DNA of 64,000 nucleotides from NCBI GenBank assembly GCA_036785705.1, contig JAWUZG010000056.1, forward strand, positions 125,001 through 189,000, read 5' to 3'. Positions 44,161-57,480 of this stretch are shown here, in pieces (within the stretch, counting starts at the first letter, position 1; each line of letters starts with the position of its first letter). The DNA is from Acanthornis magna (taxonomy: Eukaryota; Chordata; Aves; Passeriformes; Acanthizidae). Under the pieces are notes generated by a model. The model ran no database searches. It saw only the letters and a program-made list of their open reading frames with translations, and was not told the origin of the DNA. Both the position numbers and the translations under genes were made by a program.

Positions 44161-45365
44161 TACTGTGTTTTGGCCTTTCCTCCAAGGACAAAGCTGGAAG
44201 CAGCCAGGAAACCACAGAGTCCTCTGCAAATAAAGAAAACTGATGGGCAAAGGCTCTGCCAGACAAATCCCTGCTGGATGCACCTGCCAGGCTGCCCAAG
44301 AAAACCCCGGAGCACCGGGAAAGTCACCTTCAGCAGGATCCTGGAACTGGGAGGAGCTGGGGGGCCGAGGTGTGGAGCCCCAGGATGCGATGGGGACAAG
44401 CTGGGAATGCTCGTGGGGTGGGGGAGCAAGGAATGAACAGAATTCCGTGGAAATAATTCTGTCATTCCGACTCCGTCAGGAGTCCTGCGACAGCAGAAAT
44501 CAGGGCTGAAGGGCTCAAAACTTTGGTGACTTCTGCTCTGCCACAAGGAGCCGCCCCCACAGTCGCCCACAGCAGGGATCCGTGCGTGCTCGGGAACAGG
44601 GAACGGCTCCAACACCAACGTCTGCTCCCGGGATAGATCCTGGCACTCCCTTCCCACAGCTTGGCAGAGCACAGCAACGGGGAGCTGGGGGCTCACACAG
44701 GTTCAGGCGCTGCAAAAGGCTCGGCTCTGTCTCCATTCCACCTTTCTGCTGGGAAATTACCCCACCCCGACACCCCTTAGCTCCTCACGGAGACAAATCG
44801 GCCCAAAATGGGAGAGCTGAGGAGAAAAAGGTTTGTGGAAAAGCAGAGCACATGTGGTTTGCGGAGCCCAGCCAAAGCTCCAGGTGTCCAGCGAGGGTCA
44901 AGCACCAGGATAAATAACAGGATTACGGCAAACACGGCAGGAAAAGCAGCTGCTCCCAGCCCTCCCTGCTGTAAACAGTCGCTGCTGCAGCTTCCCCTGT
45001 CAGCCCCACAGAGGGAACGGAACCCAGAGCTGCTCTCTGATGTCACAAACAGAAGGGCCCTGCTGGCTTTGGGGAACTGTGGCCTGACCTCCTGCTCTGC
45101 CAGGGTCACCGGCACTTCCCACTCTGCTCCTGGCAAAGCCTCAGGCCAGGGCTGGTGACCAGAACCAGGGCCCAGGGATGGATAAACTGAGAGCCAGCCA
45201 GAGCAGATCCACTCCAATCCAAATGCGGGAGAAGCACCAGAGCAGGGGGCAGAAGGAGAGGAAGGGGGCAGGGTGGTGGCACCAGGGATGGGCCACGAGG
45301 CACAAGCGCAGCAGGTAGGTCCCAAAGGGTGGAATCTGTCACATTCAGCCACTGGGAACTGAGTG

Positions 45366-45590
45366 ACAGGGATCTCAAATCCATCCCATTGGAATGGGGT
45401 CAGTCCCAAGCCTGGCCTGGGACACTTCCAGGGACGGAGCAGCCACAGATTCCCTGGGCACACTATGCCAGGGCCTCCCCACGCTCCCAGGGAAGGATTC
45501 CTCCCGAATATCCAACTCAATCCTGCAGTTTAAAGCCTGTCCCCCCGTTTCTGCTGCTCCACACCCTCGCAAAGCCCCGTGAGCATCATT
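45366..45590 (-). mobile_element. CR1 LINE 3' end fragment
   Basis: Reverse-complement CR1: GGGATCTCAAATCCATCCC, AAGCCTGGCCTGGGACACTT, CCAGGGAAGGATTCCTCCCG. It is more decayed than the other copies. Confidence 0.8.
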
Positions 45591-46424
45591 TCCATGTGCC
45601 AGCATGGAAGTGATGCTTTGGCAGTGGCTTCACTCGGCGGCTGCAGAAGCACTCCCAGCTCCCTGCAAGCCGCCCCTCTCCCACAGCAGAGCGCTCCCCG
45701 TGCCCCCCCAGCCGTGCAGGAGGCAGGCAGAGCCTGTCCCCCCTCCCTGCAGCTCTCCCCGTGCCCGCTTCCCCAGCACGTCCCTCCCAGGCGTCGTGAG
45801 CAGCGCCGCTGCCAACTTCTCCTCTGCCGCAGCCAGCGCGGCCAGGGAATGTGCCTGCGCGGCTGCTCCCAGCCAAACACTGCCATTTGGGGAAGGAACC
45901 AGGGAAAAGTCACTTCCATCCCCAAAATCCAGGCGCTTCTCAGCTGTCTGGGGGCGTGGGGAAGCAGAAATAGCAGCAAAAATGGCTTCGAACCAAACGC
46001 AGGTCAACATGGGGATCAAACATCCTAAAAGCAACGTGAAAAACACCATTTGGGACAGCAGGGAGCCCTAGATTGAGAGAAGGAGGAACAGGAAGGCGAA
46101 CTGGACTCGCCGGGCCCAGAGCTGCTCCAGGAGAGCCTGCAAATGCTTCCCAGCTTTGGGCAGGAGCATCTGTGATCCGGCTAATCCGCAGTTATCCCGA
46201 GGATTGGGGGCTGCCAGCAGGGCTGCTCTCCCCTCGTGGGGAAGGGAGGACGCTGTGCATATGCTCTCTCCCGGCCCTGCAGAGCCAGGGGCCAGGGCTC
46301 CAGGGACGAGAAGGGATTAATCGGTTTTCTTACACACAAAATCCCGTGAGCGCTGAGCCCCAGTGCGTGCGTGCCGAGGGCAGGGATGGGAGGGCGGCTC
46401 TTCAGGAAAGCCATTTACGTCCAT

Positions 46425-46790
46425 CATATTTTATCTGCTACAGCCTGAGGCACAAAAACAGCCCCGCCCTCCCCTGGGCATTAATCCTCTCGACAGGATT
46501 AAAGCCTATCAGTGCCGGGAGCCCCGGAGAGAACAATCCCGCGTTTGCTGGGTGATACCGAGATGGTATCAGCAAGGATCACAGAGCTCCGCAGGAATTA
46601 GAGGGCAGCGCCGGCAGCCTGGAGGTAAAGCAGGAGAGCGTTGTCGCAGGCACGGTGGCATCTGAGGAGAAGCCGCTCTCGTTTTCATGCCTCGTTAATC
46701 CCGGCCCAGCTCCAGGCCCGGCTTTTCTCAGCTCCCACTGATTGCAATTAGAGGCAAATGCCTTTAATTGGCTTTGCAGCAGGTCCCGGG
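46425..46790. promoter_or_regulatory. Candidate regulatory segment upstream of the LTR-like repeat
   Basis: Non-repetitive DNA with paired, inverted TTAATCC/GGATTAA sites (46481-46487 and 46497-46503), GATTGCAATTAGAGGC, GGCAAATGCCTTTAATTGG and ATATTTTATCTGC. Dense homeodomain-type cores in a GC-rich region suggest a conserved element, but this is untested inference. Confidence 0.3.
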
Positions 46791-47071
46791 CAGGTGGTGG
46801 CACCCGGGATTAGAGGGCACTGCAAACAGGGGCTGCAGCCAGAGCAGGCTGTCAGAGGCACTCGCCCAGCTCACGCTCAGCCCTGTCATTTCTTTGTCAC
46901 TGTCACCTCGCGGTGGCTGTGAACTGCTGTGCCCTCGGCAGCTGGCAGGGCAGTGCCCTCTGCTGAAAGCACCACCTCCCACAAAGGCAGAGCTTTTCCC
47001 CCACTTCCACTTCCTCTCATGGCCTTGGCCATCTGGGGCACAACCCGGGACAGATCCCAACCCACACACTG

Positions 47072-47571
47072 ATGCCCGATGATTTTTGCCTTCTCTTTTC
47101 TATGTACCCTTTAAAATATTTTATATACCCTTTGTATATTTTCTGTAGCCTCTATGCATTCTTTGTACCCTTAGAGCCTACATATTTGTAATTTTTGTAG
47201 TCTGATAGTCTAACTTACAGCTCTGCAAGGCAGAAAAACCAAACATTCACAGTAAGAAGCCAAAGAGCTCTAGACTATCTCAAAACTCGAGGTTTCAACC
47301 TTAGTTAAAACCTCCTCTCTAAAACGTATTTTATAAACTGGACTCTAACCTCAGTTAAGGAAGGTTTCTTTAAAAAAATGTTACTTCATTTATGAAGTTT
47401 CAAATTAAAAATTCTAAACAAATATACTAATTTACAAAGTCCATAGAATTGTATATGCATTATACAGCGAGTGTGCATCTCTCTTCCACCTCTGAAGAGC
47501 TGTGCACCTAAAATCTTATTAAAATACTCAAGTAAAACCCTTTGTGTGTCTACCTCATAATTCTAAGACCA
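47072..47571. mobile_element. LTR-like dispersed repeat, copy 2
   Basis: AT-rich, about 500 bp, homologous end to end with 605-1094. It begins TGATGCCCGATGATTTTTGC and ends near CATAATTCTAAGACC, with CTTATTAAAATACTC near the right end. No internal viral genes. Its right end lies within about 50 bp of the UBL7 poly(A) signal. Confidence 0.6.
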
Positions 47572-47614
47572 GCCAAAAGGCAACAACAGCAGGCAGGGAA
47601 TGGAATGGAGTCTA

Positions 47615-47620
47615 TTTAAT
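47615..47620 (-). terminator. Putative UBL7 poly(A) signal (ATTAAA)
   Basis: The minus strand reads GGATTAAATAGAC about 280 nt past the UBL7 stop. ATTAAA is the commonest variant hexamer. No AATAAA is nearer. Confidence 0.55.
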
Positions 47621-47898
47621 CCAGGGGGAGCACAGGGCTGGCCAGGAACAAAACAACAGGCAAAGGACGCAGTGACAGAACAAAGGCCGCAGAGCTGAAG
47701 GGGCCACATCTCCAACACCTCTTCCTTTCTCCATGCCGCACAAAGCCCTGAGGTCCCATCCCTGGTGGCCAGAAGGAGGAGGTTGGACAGAGGACCTGGA
47801 GCTGCCCACAGGAAAGGAGCAGCCACCCCCCCGAGCATCCCCATGCACAGAACCAGGCCCAGCAGCCCCGGTGCCACTCACCAGCCCAGCACGAGGGT

Positions 47899-50800
47899 TT
47901 AGGGAGCCCCCCCGGCAAAGATGAGCTCCAGGGCAGCCTGGATGTCCCCTCCGGTGGCCTGCAGGGCCCGCAGGCTCAGCTCGTCGTCGTGTATTCCCAT
48001 GTCTCGCAGCTGCTGCAGCTGGGGCTGCCACTGGCTCTGCTCGCAGCACAGAAGTTAAGGGTGGATGTGAGAATCCGAGCAGGAGAACCAGCAGCCTTTC
48101 CCGCTCTCCCACCCCACCCCTGGAGCAAACAGCTCCTGGAAGCTCGGGGTGACACTGCAAAGTCCCCAAATCCACCACCCCTCCATCCCATTTCCACCCC
48201 GAGCTGTCTGTGCTGCTCCTTCCAGCTCATGTCCTGCCATAGCAGGCAGCTGGAGAGGCACCCTGTGCCAATGGGATATAGCATTCCAGGGGCTGGCACT
48301 GACCTGGAGGCTGGGCTGCCCCGAGGCCTGCAGGGCATGCTGTAGGGCCTGGCTGAAGAGGTCGTTGGTGATGGGTGTCCCCGACTGGACACTGGATGAC
48401 ATCGGGGACGTCCCGGACGAGTGGCCCTGGGAGGAGGTGATTGTGCATGGATCAGGAGACAACTCCCAGGAACACCTGCAGCACCCCCTGATCCTCAATT
48501 CCACACAGAACAGAGCTCAGCCATGAGGGAATGAAGGCTCCAGATGTCCCAGCCCCGAGCTGGGCTGTGCTGGCTGTCCCCTGGGTGCTGGGATCATATG
48601 GAAGATATGGATCACATGGATTTCCATGAGGAAATGCAGAGCCAGGCGTCCCAGACCCGACCCGGGCTGTGCTGGCTGTCCCCTGGGTGCTGAGGTGGGA
48701 TCAAACGGAAGAGAACTCATCCCTGAGGGAATGAAGGCTCCAGGTGTCCCAGACCCAGCCAGGCTGTGCTGGCTGTCCCCTGGGTGCTGGGATGGGATCA
48801 AATGGAAGAGAACTCAACCAGGAGAGAATGAAGAGCCAGGTGTGCCAGCCCTGAGCAGGACTGGTGCTGTTCCCTGGGTGCTGGGGTGGGATCAAATGGA
48901 AGAGAACTCGTCCCTGAGTGAACGCAGAGCCAGCCCTGGGTGCCGTTACCTGGGTGCCCGGGGTGGGGGTGTGGGAGCTGCTCTCGGGGGTGCTGGCCAG
49001 GGCCAGGGCGGTGGCCAGCTCGCTCTGGGTGATGGGCCGGGGTCCCGCAGCCCCCGCGTAGCCCAGCGAGGCCGGGCGCGAGCCGGACGTGCTGCTCGAA
49101 GGGGTGGACCTTGTGCTCTGTGGGGAGGGAAAGAAAAGAGAGTGTGATGAAAGGAAACCCCAGCTGCGGTGTCAGGGTTTGTGTCCCACTCAAACCTGCC
49201 TCATGCCCGTTCCCACAGATCCCTGCCCCACAATAGCCAAAACTCCCAAGTGTGGAACTTTTGGAAGACAAACATGGAAGTGGGATGTGCTTTTTCCACA
49301 CAGTCAGCTGTGGAAACCGGCAGGAAAGCTTTTAATCTCTCATCCACCAGCCTCAAACCTGAGTGTTTTTAGGCTGTGACAAACAATTCCCTGCTGACAG
49401 GCACTTTTCCAACCCAAATATCCAGCTGCTCCTACAGAACACTTTGGAGAGGAAGACTGCAGGAGGGCAGGGACCAACATTGCCATGCTTCCCCCTCAGC
49501 CAGGCACAATTTGGTCATGAGGGAGTTTCCTCTGCTCCATTTTCCTGTTGTGAGTTCAGCACTGAGGGAAATCCTTTCCCAAACAGCATGGAAGCAGCCA
49601 GGATCAATATGTTTGTCTCCACAACCCCCCGGGGAGCCAGAGCAGCTCGTGCTGTTCACCAGACGGGAAAGGAAAAGCTCGGGAGCCTCAGGGCTGGAAG
49701 TTAAACCCAAATTGCAAACCCTAAAACAGGCAGGCTGTTTTAAAAACAATCCAGCCTGGCTGCTTACCTGGTGGAAGTCATCTTCATCATCAGAGAGCCC
49801 CTCAAAGAGAAAGCCACCTGCAGCAGAGAGGGGAATAAAGGGATGTGGTAAAACAGCAGGAATTCGGCACAAGATGAGAATCCTGTGGAGTTTTTGGCTG
49901 AACAGCCAAGCCTCAGCACCGAATGGTGAGGGATCTGGGATTCCCCAATCCTACAGGTCCTGCAGCACCGAGTTCCCCTCCCATCCCACCCATTCTGGGA
50001 TCCCCCGATCCTACAGGTCCTGCAGCACCAAGTTCCCCTCCCAGCACACCCATTCCCCTGACCCTACAGGTCCTGCAGCACCGAGTTCCCCTCCCATCCC
50101 ACCCATTCTGGGATCCCCCGATCCTACAGGTCCTGCAGCACCAAGTTCCCCTCCCAGCACACCCATTCCCCTGACCCTACAGGTCCTGCAGCACCGAGTT
50201 CCCCTCCCATCCCACCCATTCTGGGATCCCCCGATCCTACAGGTCCTGCAGCACCGAGTTCCCCTCCCAGCACACCCATTCTGGGATCCCCCGATCCTAC
50301 AGGTCCTGCAGCACCAAGTTCCCCTCCCAGCACACCCATTCTGGGATCCCCCGATCCTACAGGTCCTGCAGCACCAAGTTCCTCTCCCAGCACACCCATT
50401 CTGAGATCCCCCGATGCCACAGATCACGGATCCTGCAGCTCGCCCCGAGCTGGACGTACCTGGCATGTCGCGGTAGGAGCCCGAGGCCATGGCCCGGGAG
50501 GAGGTGTCCGGGGCTGGCAGGGGAGTGCTGCCTGCCACCGAGTGCAGCACCAGGACGATGGCGTTCACCAGAGCAGGGTGGGCCGGGATCAGCCTGGGCA
50601 CAAACAGGGCGAGGGTGAGGGGTGGGCACGGGGGAACCCAGAAACCAGCCCTGAAATGGGGCACAACCACCCCCACCACAGCCCTGCCTTGGGGCCTGGC
50701 AAAAACTCCTTGGGGCAGCCAGGGATCCTTCTGGATCCACGTTGGACCTTTCCACGGCTCACCAAGGATCCTTCAGGATCCCCTGTTGGACCTTTCCATG

Positions 50801-53557
50801 GCTCACTAAAGATCCTTCTGGATCCCTGTTGGACCTTTCCATGGCTCACCAGGGATCCTTCGGGAATCCATGTTAATTTTCCATGGCTCACCAGGGATCC
50901 TTCTGGAGCCCCTGTTGGACCTTCCCGTGGCTCACCAAGGATCCTTCTGGAGCCCATGTTGGACCTTTTCATGGTTCACCAGGGATCCTTCTGGATCCAT
51001 GTTGGACCTTTCCATGGCTCACTAAGGATCCTTCTGGAGCCCATGCTAATTTTCCATGGCTCACCAAGGATCCTTCTGGATCCCCTGCTGGACCTTTCCA
51101 AAGATCCTTCTGGAGCCCATGCTGGACCTTTCCATGGCTCACCAGAGATCCTTCTGGATTCCATGTTAATTTTCCATGGCTCACCAAGGATCCTTCTGGA
51201 GCCCATATTGGACCTTTCCATGGCTCACCAGGGATCCTTCTGCTGACACCCAGGGACAGAAAGCACTGCTGAGTCACTGCCTCAGCTCAGGAACTTACGT
51301 GTCCAGCATGTTGGGGTCTGCGAACACGGAAAACAGATCCTTGTCCTGCAGAACTCCTGGAAAGACCAGGAAAGGCAGTCAGACAGGATACAAGAATCGG
51401 GAGCCAGGCACACAAAAGCCACAAAGACAAATAGGAATTGTTTTCCAGGAACTGAGTCATGAGTAAACACCATAAATACCCTCATTGTTTCTCTGAAGCC
51501 TTTGTGCTCCTGGGGACACTCTCGGTCGCAGTCACGCACCCAAGGTTGGGCTTTTCCAGCAGATCCCATGGGGGTTCCACCTCAAGGGCAGGATGGGATC
51601 TGGGCCCCAGCTCCCTGCAGGCTGTGACTGCATCCCAAATTCCACCCACCTCGGACTGGCACCATCCCAGAACAAGCAGGCTGGATTTCATGAACAGTTT
51701 TCTAGTAGGGAAAAAGCATCCATCCCTCCTCTTTCTAATTGTTCTGAAACCAGAACCCATCCCCAGACATCAGCAGCAGAGCACAACTGACACCTCAGCA
51801 GCCACTGACTCCTATGTTCCACAAAGGGACAAAAAATGTGGGGCTTTTCCAGGCCAGGGGAGCTCTCCCTTCTCCCTGTCAGGAATTCAGCCCAGATTTG
51901 GCTCTCTCTCCCTTCTCTCATCAGGATTCAAACCTTTCCTCAGATCCCCTGGAGCACAGCTGGACTCACCCAGAGCCACAGGGTCGCTGCTGAGGCCGGG
52001 AGTCGCCACAATGATCTGATCCAGGGATTCCTTGTTTCCCAGCATCTTGAAGACCTGCCAGGGAAAGCCGAGCAGATCAGGAATGCCACCCAGCCAGGCC
52101 CCACCGTGGGATTGTCCCCAGAGGGAGGGGACAGCCAAATTCCCCCAGGGGAGCCCCACTCACAGCATCTCTGTAGGCAGGGCTGCTGTGCAGGGCAGTG
52201 TGCAGGACACGGAATTCCCGGACTGCTGCCACCTTATCCACAGGCTCTGAAGGGGAAAACACCACAACAAAACACAGCTCAGCCTCTGTCAGCCCTCACA
52301 GCCATCTGACATCCCACCGGGACTTCCATGCTGCAACAGGGATTCTTGAGCATCCTTGGATTCGGTGCAGTTACTGCAGAGTAATGACTGACTGCACACT
52401 GAGATCATAAAAATATACAGGAATATCCTCCTACACGTGCCATTACAGGAATCCCAACTCCAACTCCTCTTTTTGTACAGTCAGGCACAGCAGGAGCACA
52501 CAGGAGCCTGCTCATTCCTGGGGCTTTGCTCCAGATTCCCTGGCAACGCCCTAAAATGGATCACAGGCAATTAAGGAAGGGATGATCCTGCTCCACGCTG
52601 CACAGCTCATTCCTTAGCTCTTCTGTCAGCAGGAAAATGAACACCCATGTGCTGCTGGAAGAGGTGGGGAGTTCCCAAACAAGGGGATTCATTCCCCTGG
52701 AAACATCCAGAGCAGCCTCCCAGGAGCAAATCCCAAGAGAAGCTGTTCCTCACTCCCTTAAAAACCACATCCCAAGGAGATGCAGGGGCAAACCCCACAG
52801 TTCCTCACCTGGTTTCTGGTCAGGCTCAGGCCAGGATTTGCGCAGGACATGGACGGTGGAGCCGGACTGGATTCCATAAAAATCCAGGGTCTGGTCATCC
52901 CTCAGCTTCCGCCCACAATAGATCAGGTCTGGGGGGAAAAACACCTGCAGATAAGCCCTGTGGCCTCTCAGGAAGGGCTGGGGGTCTCTAGGTGTGACTT
53001 AGAGCCCTAGGGGCTGTTCAGCAGCTGTAGCTGCTCCATCTGGCCTGGGAACAACACAGGGAAGCTGTGGGGCTGAGGATCTGGAGGGAAATCATGGAGC
53101 TGATCTAGAGGAGGTGGCAGAGTCACCTTCTGCGTAAAAGCCAATCTCTCAGTTCTCATGAGAGCTCCCACAAGGACACAGAGGGGTTGGGAAGCCCAAA
53201 TATTCCCTAACAAGGGCACTGACACGGCTGGAGCACCGTGATCCCAAGGAAACAGAGAACAAACACCGAGCCCTCCCACCGCCATCACCAGCAGGAGGAT
53301 GTCCTGTCCCGGCCACGGCGAGGACGGGCCGAGGGTGTCCCCAAGCGGCGGGACCGCGCCAGGCTCCACGCACCGATGAGCTCGGGGTCCGGCACGGATT
53401 CCTGCAGCTTGCCCGTGATGAGCTGCTTGAGGTGCGAGATGCTGCAGCCGCCCAGGGGACACTCGCCCAGCTCGGTCTCCGGCAGGCGCAGGATGGATTT
53501 GGGGGCCAGCGGCTGCTCCGCCAGCTTCACGGCGATGTGCCACTCCGGCAGGGCCAT
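47899..53557 (-). CDS. UBL7: Ubiquitin-like protein 7 (10 coding exons, 380 aa)
   Basis: Adaptor with an N-terminal ubiquitin-like domain and a C-terminal UBA domain. In mammals it has been linked to ubiquitin signalling and MAVS regulation, but its main role is not settled. Minus-strand coding exons: 53374-53557, 52809-52928, 52164-52246, 51970-52054, 51299-51356, 50460-50593, 49768-49817, 48950-49117, 48304-48426, 47899-48036. They total 1143 nt, all GT/AG and in phase, giving 380 aa, the human length. Landmarks: UBL about 1-100 (LRLPETELGECPLGG, DLIYCGRKLRDDQTLDFYG), LDQIIVATPGLSSDP, the acidic GLSDDEDDFHQ, a Ser/Thr/Pro-rich stretch, and UBA 336-380 (LRDMGIHDDELSLRALQATG). The ATG exon has an acceptor 35 nt upstream (exon starts at 53592), so a 5'UTR exon exists, probably ending at the donor at 54240. 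Tandem arrays occupy introns 5, 6 and 8. Confidence 0.95.
48540..48925. repeat. About 88-bp minisatellite (UBL7 intron 8)
   Basis: Four to five imperfect units joined by GGCTGTGCTGGCTGTCCCCT, GGGTGCTGGGATGGGATCAA and GGAAGAGAACTCA. Confidence 0.88.
49935..50410. repeat. 60-bp array beside UBL7 exon 6 (intron 6)
   Basis: Eight units of GATCCTACAGGTCCTGCAGC, ACCAAGTTCCCCTCCCAGC and ACACCCATTCTGGGATCCCC; most are exactly 60 bp, some shortened to about 51. It ends about 50 bp from the exon 6 donor (exon ends at 50460). In minus-sense RNA each unit carries CTGCAGGACCTGTAG, which includes a CAG acceptor-like sequence. Confidence 0.93.
50725..51240. repeat. 43-bp CCTTTCCATGGCTCACCAGG array (UBL7 intron 5)
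   Basis: About 12 units of TTGGACCTTTCCATGGCTCA and CCAGGGATCCTTCTGGATCC, filling most of intron 5 (50594-51298). Confidence 0.93.
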
Positions 53558-54234
53558 GGCAGCTCCCGGGCGGGACCGGAGACCAAACAGCTCTGGAACG
53601 GGGAACACAGCCGAGTGAGGCCGCCCACACCCACCGAACCCTCATCGGCTCCAGCCCCCGCCCACAGAGCCCCGGGCCCAGCTCGGCTCGGAAGGTCCCG
53701 GCACTGCCAGCCCCAGCGCCGATCCCTCCAGCGCTCAGGGGTCCCGGCCGTGGCTCCTCGGGCCCAGCTCAGCTCGGAGGGTCCCGGCAGTGGCAGCCCC
53801 AGCCCCGATCCCTCTGGCGCTCACGGGTCCCGGCCGTAGCTCCCCGGGTCCCCGGGCCCCAGATCCCCGATTCCCCCGGCGCTCAAGAGGGTCCTGACTG
53901 CGCTGCCCGCCCAGACCCGACCTCCCCTCAGCTCAGGGCGGTCCCGGCCGTACCCCTCCAGACGCGCAGGTGGATCCTGACCGTGCCCCGCCTCAGCTCA
54001 GGGGGGTCCCCGCCATTCCCCCTGCAGGTCCCCCCTCAGCTCAGGAAGGTCCCGGCCGTGCCCCCCACTCAGCCTCCCGGCGCTCAGGAAGCCCTGACCG
54101 TGCCTTCCCCCAGACCCGACCGCCCCCTCTCACCTCAGGAGGGTCTCGGCCGTGTCTCCGACCCCCGTCCCGACCCCTCCCCAGCTCAGGGGCGTCCCGG
54201 CCGTGTCCCCCCTCAGGGCCTCCCTCAGCTCTGC

Positions 54235-54380
54235 GCTACCTCACGGACGGGAAGCGGAAGTGCCACAGCAGCGCGGTGCGCGCTGGGACATTGAGTCCGG
54301 CAGACCAAGCGGTAACAACCCCCGCCCCGGTGGAGACGCCGCTGATTGGCTGGCCCTGCCAAGAGCAGCCAATGGGCGGG
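54235..54380. promoter_or_regulatory. UBL7 promoter region
   Basis: CpG-rich, without a TATA box. It holds ETS-type GCGGAAGTG (54254-54262), ATTGG (CCAAT on minus, 54345-54349) and CCAAT on plus (54369-54373). A donor-like CGTGAG/GTAGCG lies on the minus strand at 54240/54239, which would end a noncoding first exon. Opposed CCAAT boxes are common in bidirectional promoters, and human UBL7 has a divergent lncRNA; whether one exists here is unknown. Confidence 0.5.
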
Positions 54381-54384
54381 CGGC

Positions 54385-54950
54385 CGAGGGTTTAAAGGGA
54401 GCAGCGCGGCGAGGGTCGCGCAGTCCCGTGAAACTCCCCTGCGACGACTGCCTTTAATTAACGCTACCTCATTAATTACGGGGTTGCCATCCCTCCCCCG
54501 TGGGCGAGCAGCTCCTGTAGATCCCCCGCGAACGCAGGAGGGCCCAGCTGTCCGAAGCTGCCCGCCCTTCAGCACTATCTGCTGCTCCATCTCCTCACCC
54601 TCTCCCAAAAAAGGAGCAGCCACTACTCCGGTGACCAAATCCTGTGCCAAGGCGCCAACTTTTTCTGACAAGAAGAGCTGTTTGTGTTCTAAAAAAAGCC
54701 AAGTTACCATGAAAGTCTAGTCAGGCTGCAAGAGCCACATTCCAGGCACGCTTTGCTCCCTAACAGCTCTTAAAATGGTCTGAGCAGCACCAGGGGCTGT
54801 GATGGGATTTAAAGAGAACTTAGAAAACAAAATCTGGGGTAAGTGTTAACTGCAGGCCAGGTTGGACTCCAAAACCTTTTGCCCAACAATTCTCTGCAGT
54901 GAAGGGAGAGAGGACCCACCCCGAAAGAAAGCGAGATCATCTCCTCTAGT
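54385..54950. other. Interval between UBL7 promoter and actin 3' end
   Basis: A plus-strand frame of 124 codons (54346-54720) crosses this interval, ending VTMKV, but I recognise nothing in it and the UBL7 promoter overlaps its start. TTTAATTAACGCTACC and CATTAATTACGG near 54452 are AT-rich. I annotate no gene here. Confidence 0.4.
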
Positions 54951-54966
54951 GTTTAAACCTTGGAAG

Positions 54967-54972
54967 TTTATT
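54967..54972 (-). terminator. Putative actin poly(A) signal (AATAAA)
   Basis: Minus-strand AAATAAACTTCC, about 285 nt past the actin stop codon at 55258, giving a 3'UTR of roughly 300 nt. A direct repeat CCTAAAGGTGACAAA lies just upstream on the transcript (54990-55020). Confidence 0.65.
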
Positions 54973-55257
54973 TGTTTTCCTACAAAGGAACCTAAAGGTG
55001 ACAAACCTAAAGGTGACAAATCTAACTTTAGTGTCATCCTATCCGTGTTACACAGGGAAAGTGAACAACCCTCCGTCTGCTTCCAAGCCCCGGAGAGCCA
55101 CAGGAGAACTACAGCCTAACGGGCCATTAAAACGCACATCACTAATTGGTACCTCAAGAAATGAATCAGAACACGGGCTAAGGAACGGTGGGACAATCTG
55201 GTCCAACGTGGCGGGAGGTCCCAGCGTGGCAGGGTCGGGGTGCTGCCAGCAGCCCCT

Positions 55258-56421
<1,164 letters not shown>

Positions 56422-56629
56422 TCACTGCCTGCCCGCAGGGGACAGAGTGGGGACAGCACAGATGTGTCCCCAGGGACTGAGGGGATGGGATACACCAGGG
56501 ACCCCTGATAGCAGTGCTGAGAGGTCCTGTAAATCAGACCCTGAGGGGTCTGCAGCGTGATAAAATATCTATTTATTCCCTCAAAACACACATAGAAAAA
56601 AATGCAGCTCCTGAAAGGACAAGCAAATG

Positions 56630-56720
56630 TCCATGCAAGGTGTCCCTGCCCCTTGCAGAGGGGTGGAATGAAAACATCATTAAGGTTCTTCCAACCCAAA
56701 GCATTCTGTGATTCCCACTC
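56630..56720 (+). mobile_element. CR1 LINE 3' tail in the actin 5'UTR intron
   Basis: AAGGTGTCCCTGCCCCTTGC, then CATTAAGGTTCTTCCAACCC, AAAGCATTCTGTGATTCC: a CR1 3' terminus on the plus strand, antisense to the actin gene. Confidence 0.8.
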
Positions 56721-57009
56721 CTTTCCCAGGGATCGGAGGGGACCAGCAGGGTCCTCTCTACACAGCCCATCGCCCTGCTTTACCATAGACCTGAAGGAAT
56801 AAAGGTGCTCAACACAAAGCACAAGCCCCCTTCCCTGCCAGAGCCCAGCCAGGATTTGGGGTAACCCAAATCCACCCACCCCAAGAGCCTGAACACACCT
56901 GGGGGAACCCCAAACCCACCCCCCAGTGGCTCCAGCAGGGAATCCCAATCCCACCTGAGATCCCAGACAGACACAGGGGAACGCCTACCCTCACACTTAG
57001 AGCCAGAAC

Positions 57010-57430
57010 AGACATGAAGGGAACCCCTAACTCTCCCTAAGGGCCCAAATAGGCATAATGGGGACCCCTAACCCACCCCTAAGAAGCCAAATAGACATGA
57101 GGGTACCCCAACCCTCCCCCAGGGCCCGAATAGAAATGGGGGACCCCTAACCTTACCTTGAAGGGGTCTTAAATCCCCTCTGAGGGCCTAAACAGACATG
57201 AAGGGACCCTAACCCCTTCCGCGAGAGATGGATCCCGAAATCCCCCGCTGAGGGCCCAATCACACACAGGGGGACCCCTAACTCCACCCTGAAGGACTTA
57301 AGACACACAGGGAGGCCCCCTAAGCCCACCCTCAGAGCTCGAACAGACACGAAAAGACCCTAACCTCCCCTCCGAGGAACTCCTAAGCTCCCTCTCAAAG
57401 CCCAAACAGACACGGGGGGACCCCTAAACC
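57010..57430. repeat. Imperfect GGGCCCAAATAGACATG repeats (actin 5'UTR intron)
   Basis: About eight degenerate units of 45-60 bp with GGGGACCCCTAACC, TAAGGGCCCAAATAGACA and GAACAGACACG. They fill the first half of the 5'UTR intron, next to the actin first exon. Confidence 0.75.
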
Positions 57431-57480
57431 CCTTCCCTGCGGGCCCGTTCAGCCCCGGGGATGCCCCGGGCCCCGCTCAC

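Larger units (their letters stand above)
38000..47570. other. Spacer between SEMA7A and UBL7
   Basis: I find no gene I can support. Contents listed separately are CR1 pieces, five tandem arrays, an AT-rich block at 43620-44160, a candidate regulatory segment at 46425-46790 and an LTR-like repeat at the right end. Open frames on either strand (for example one of 139 codons at 45630-46049 minus, with a hydrophobic start) have no recognisable similarity or splice context. Confidence 0.6.

Noticed and set aside
45630..46049. 139-codon minus-strand frame starting with a hydrophobic stretch (MVFFTLLLGCLIPML)
   Set aside because: It looks like a signal sequence, but the rest is low-complexity, next to a CR1 piece, with no recognised family or splice context.
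54346..54720. 124-codon plus-strand frame divergent from UBL7
   Set aside because: It overlaps the UBL7 promoter, has no recognised domain, and no poly(A) signal follows closely. A divergent noncoding RNA remains possible.
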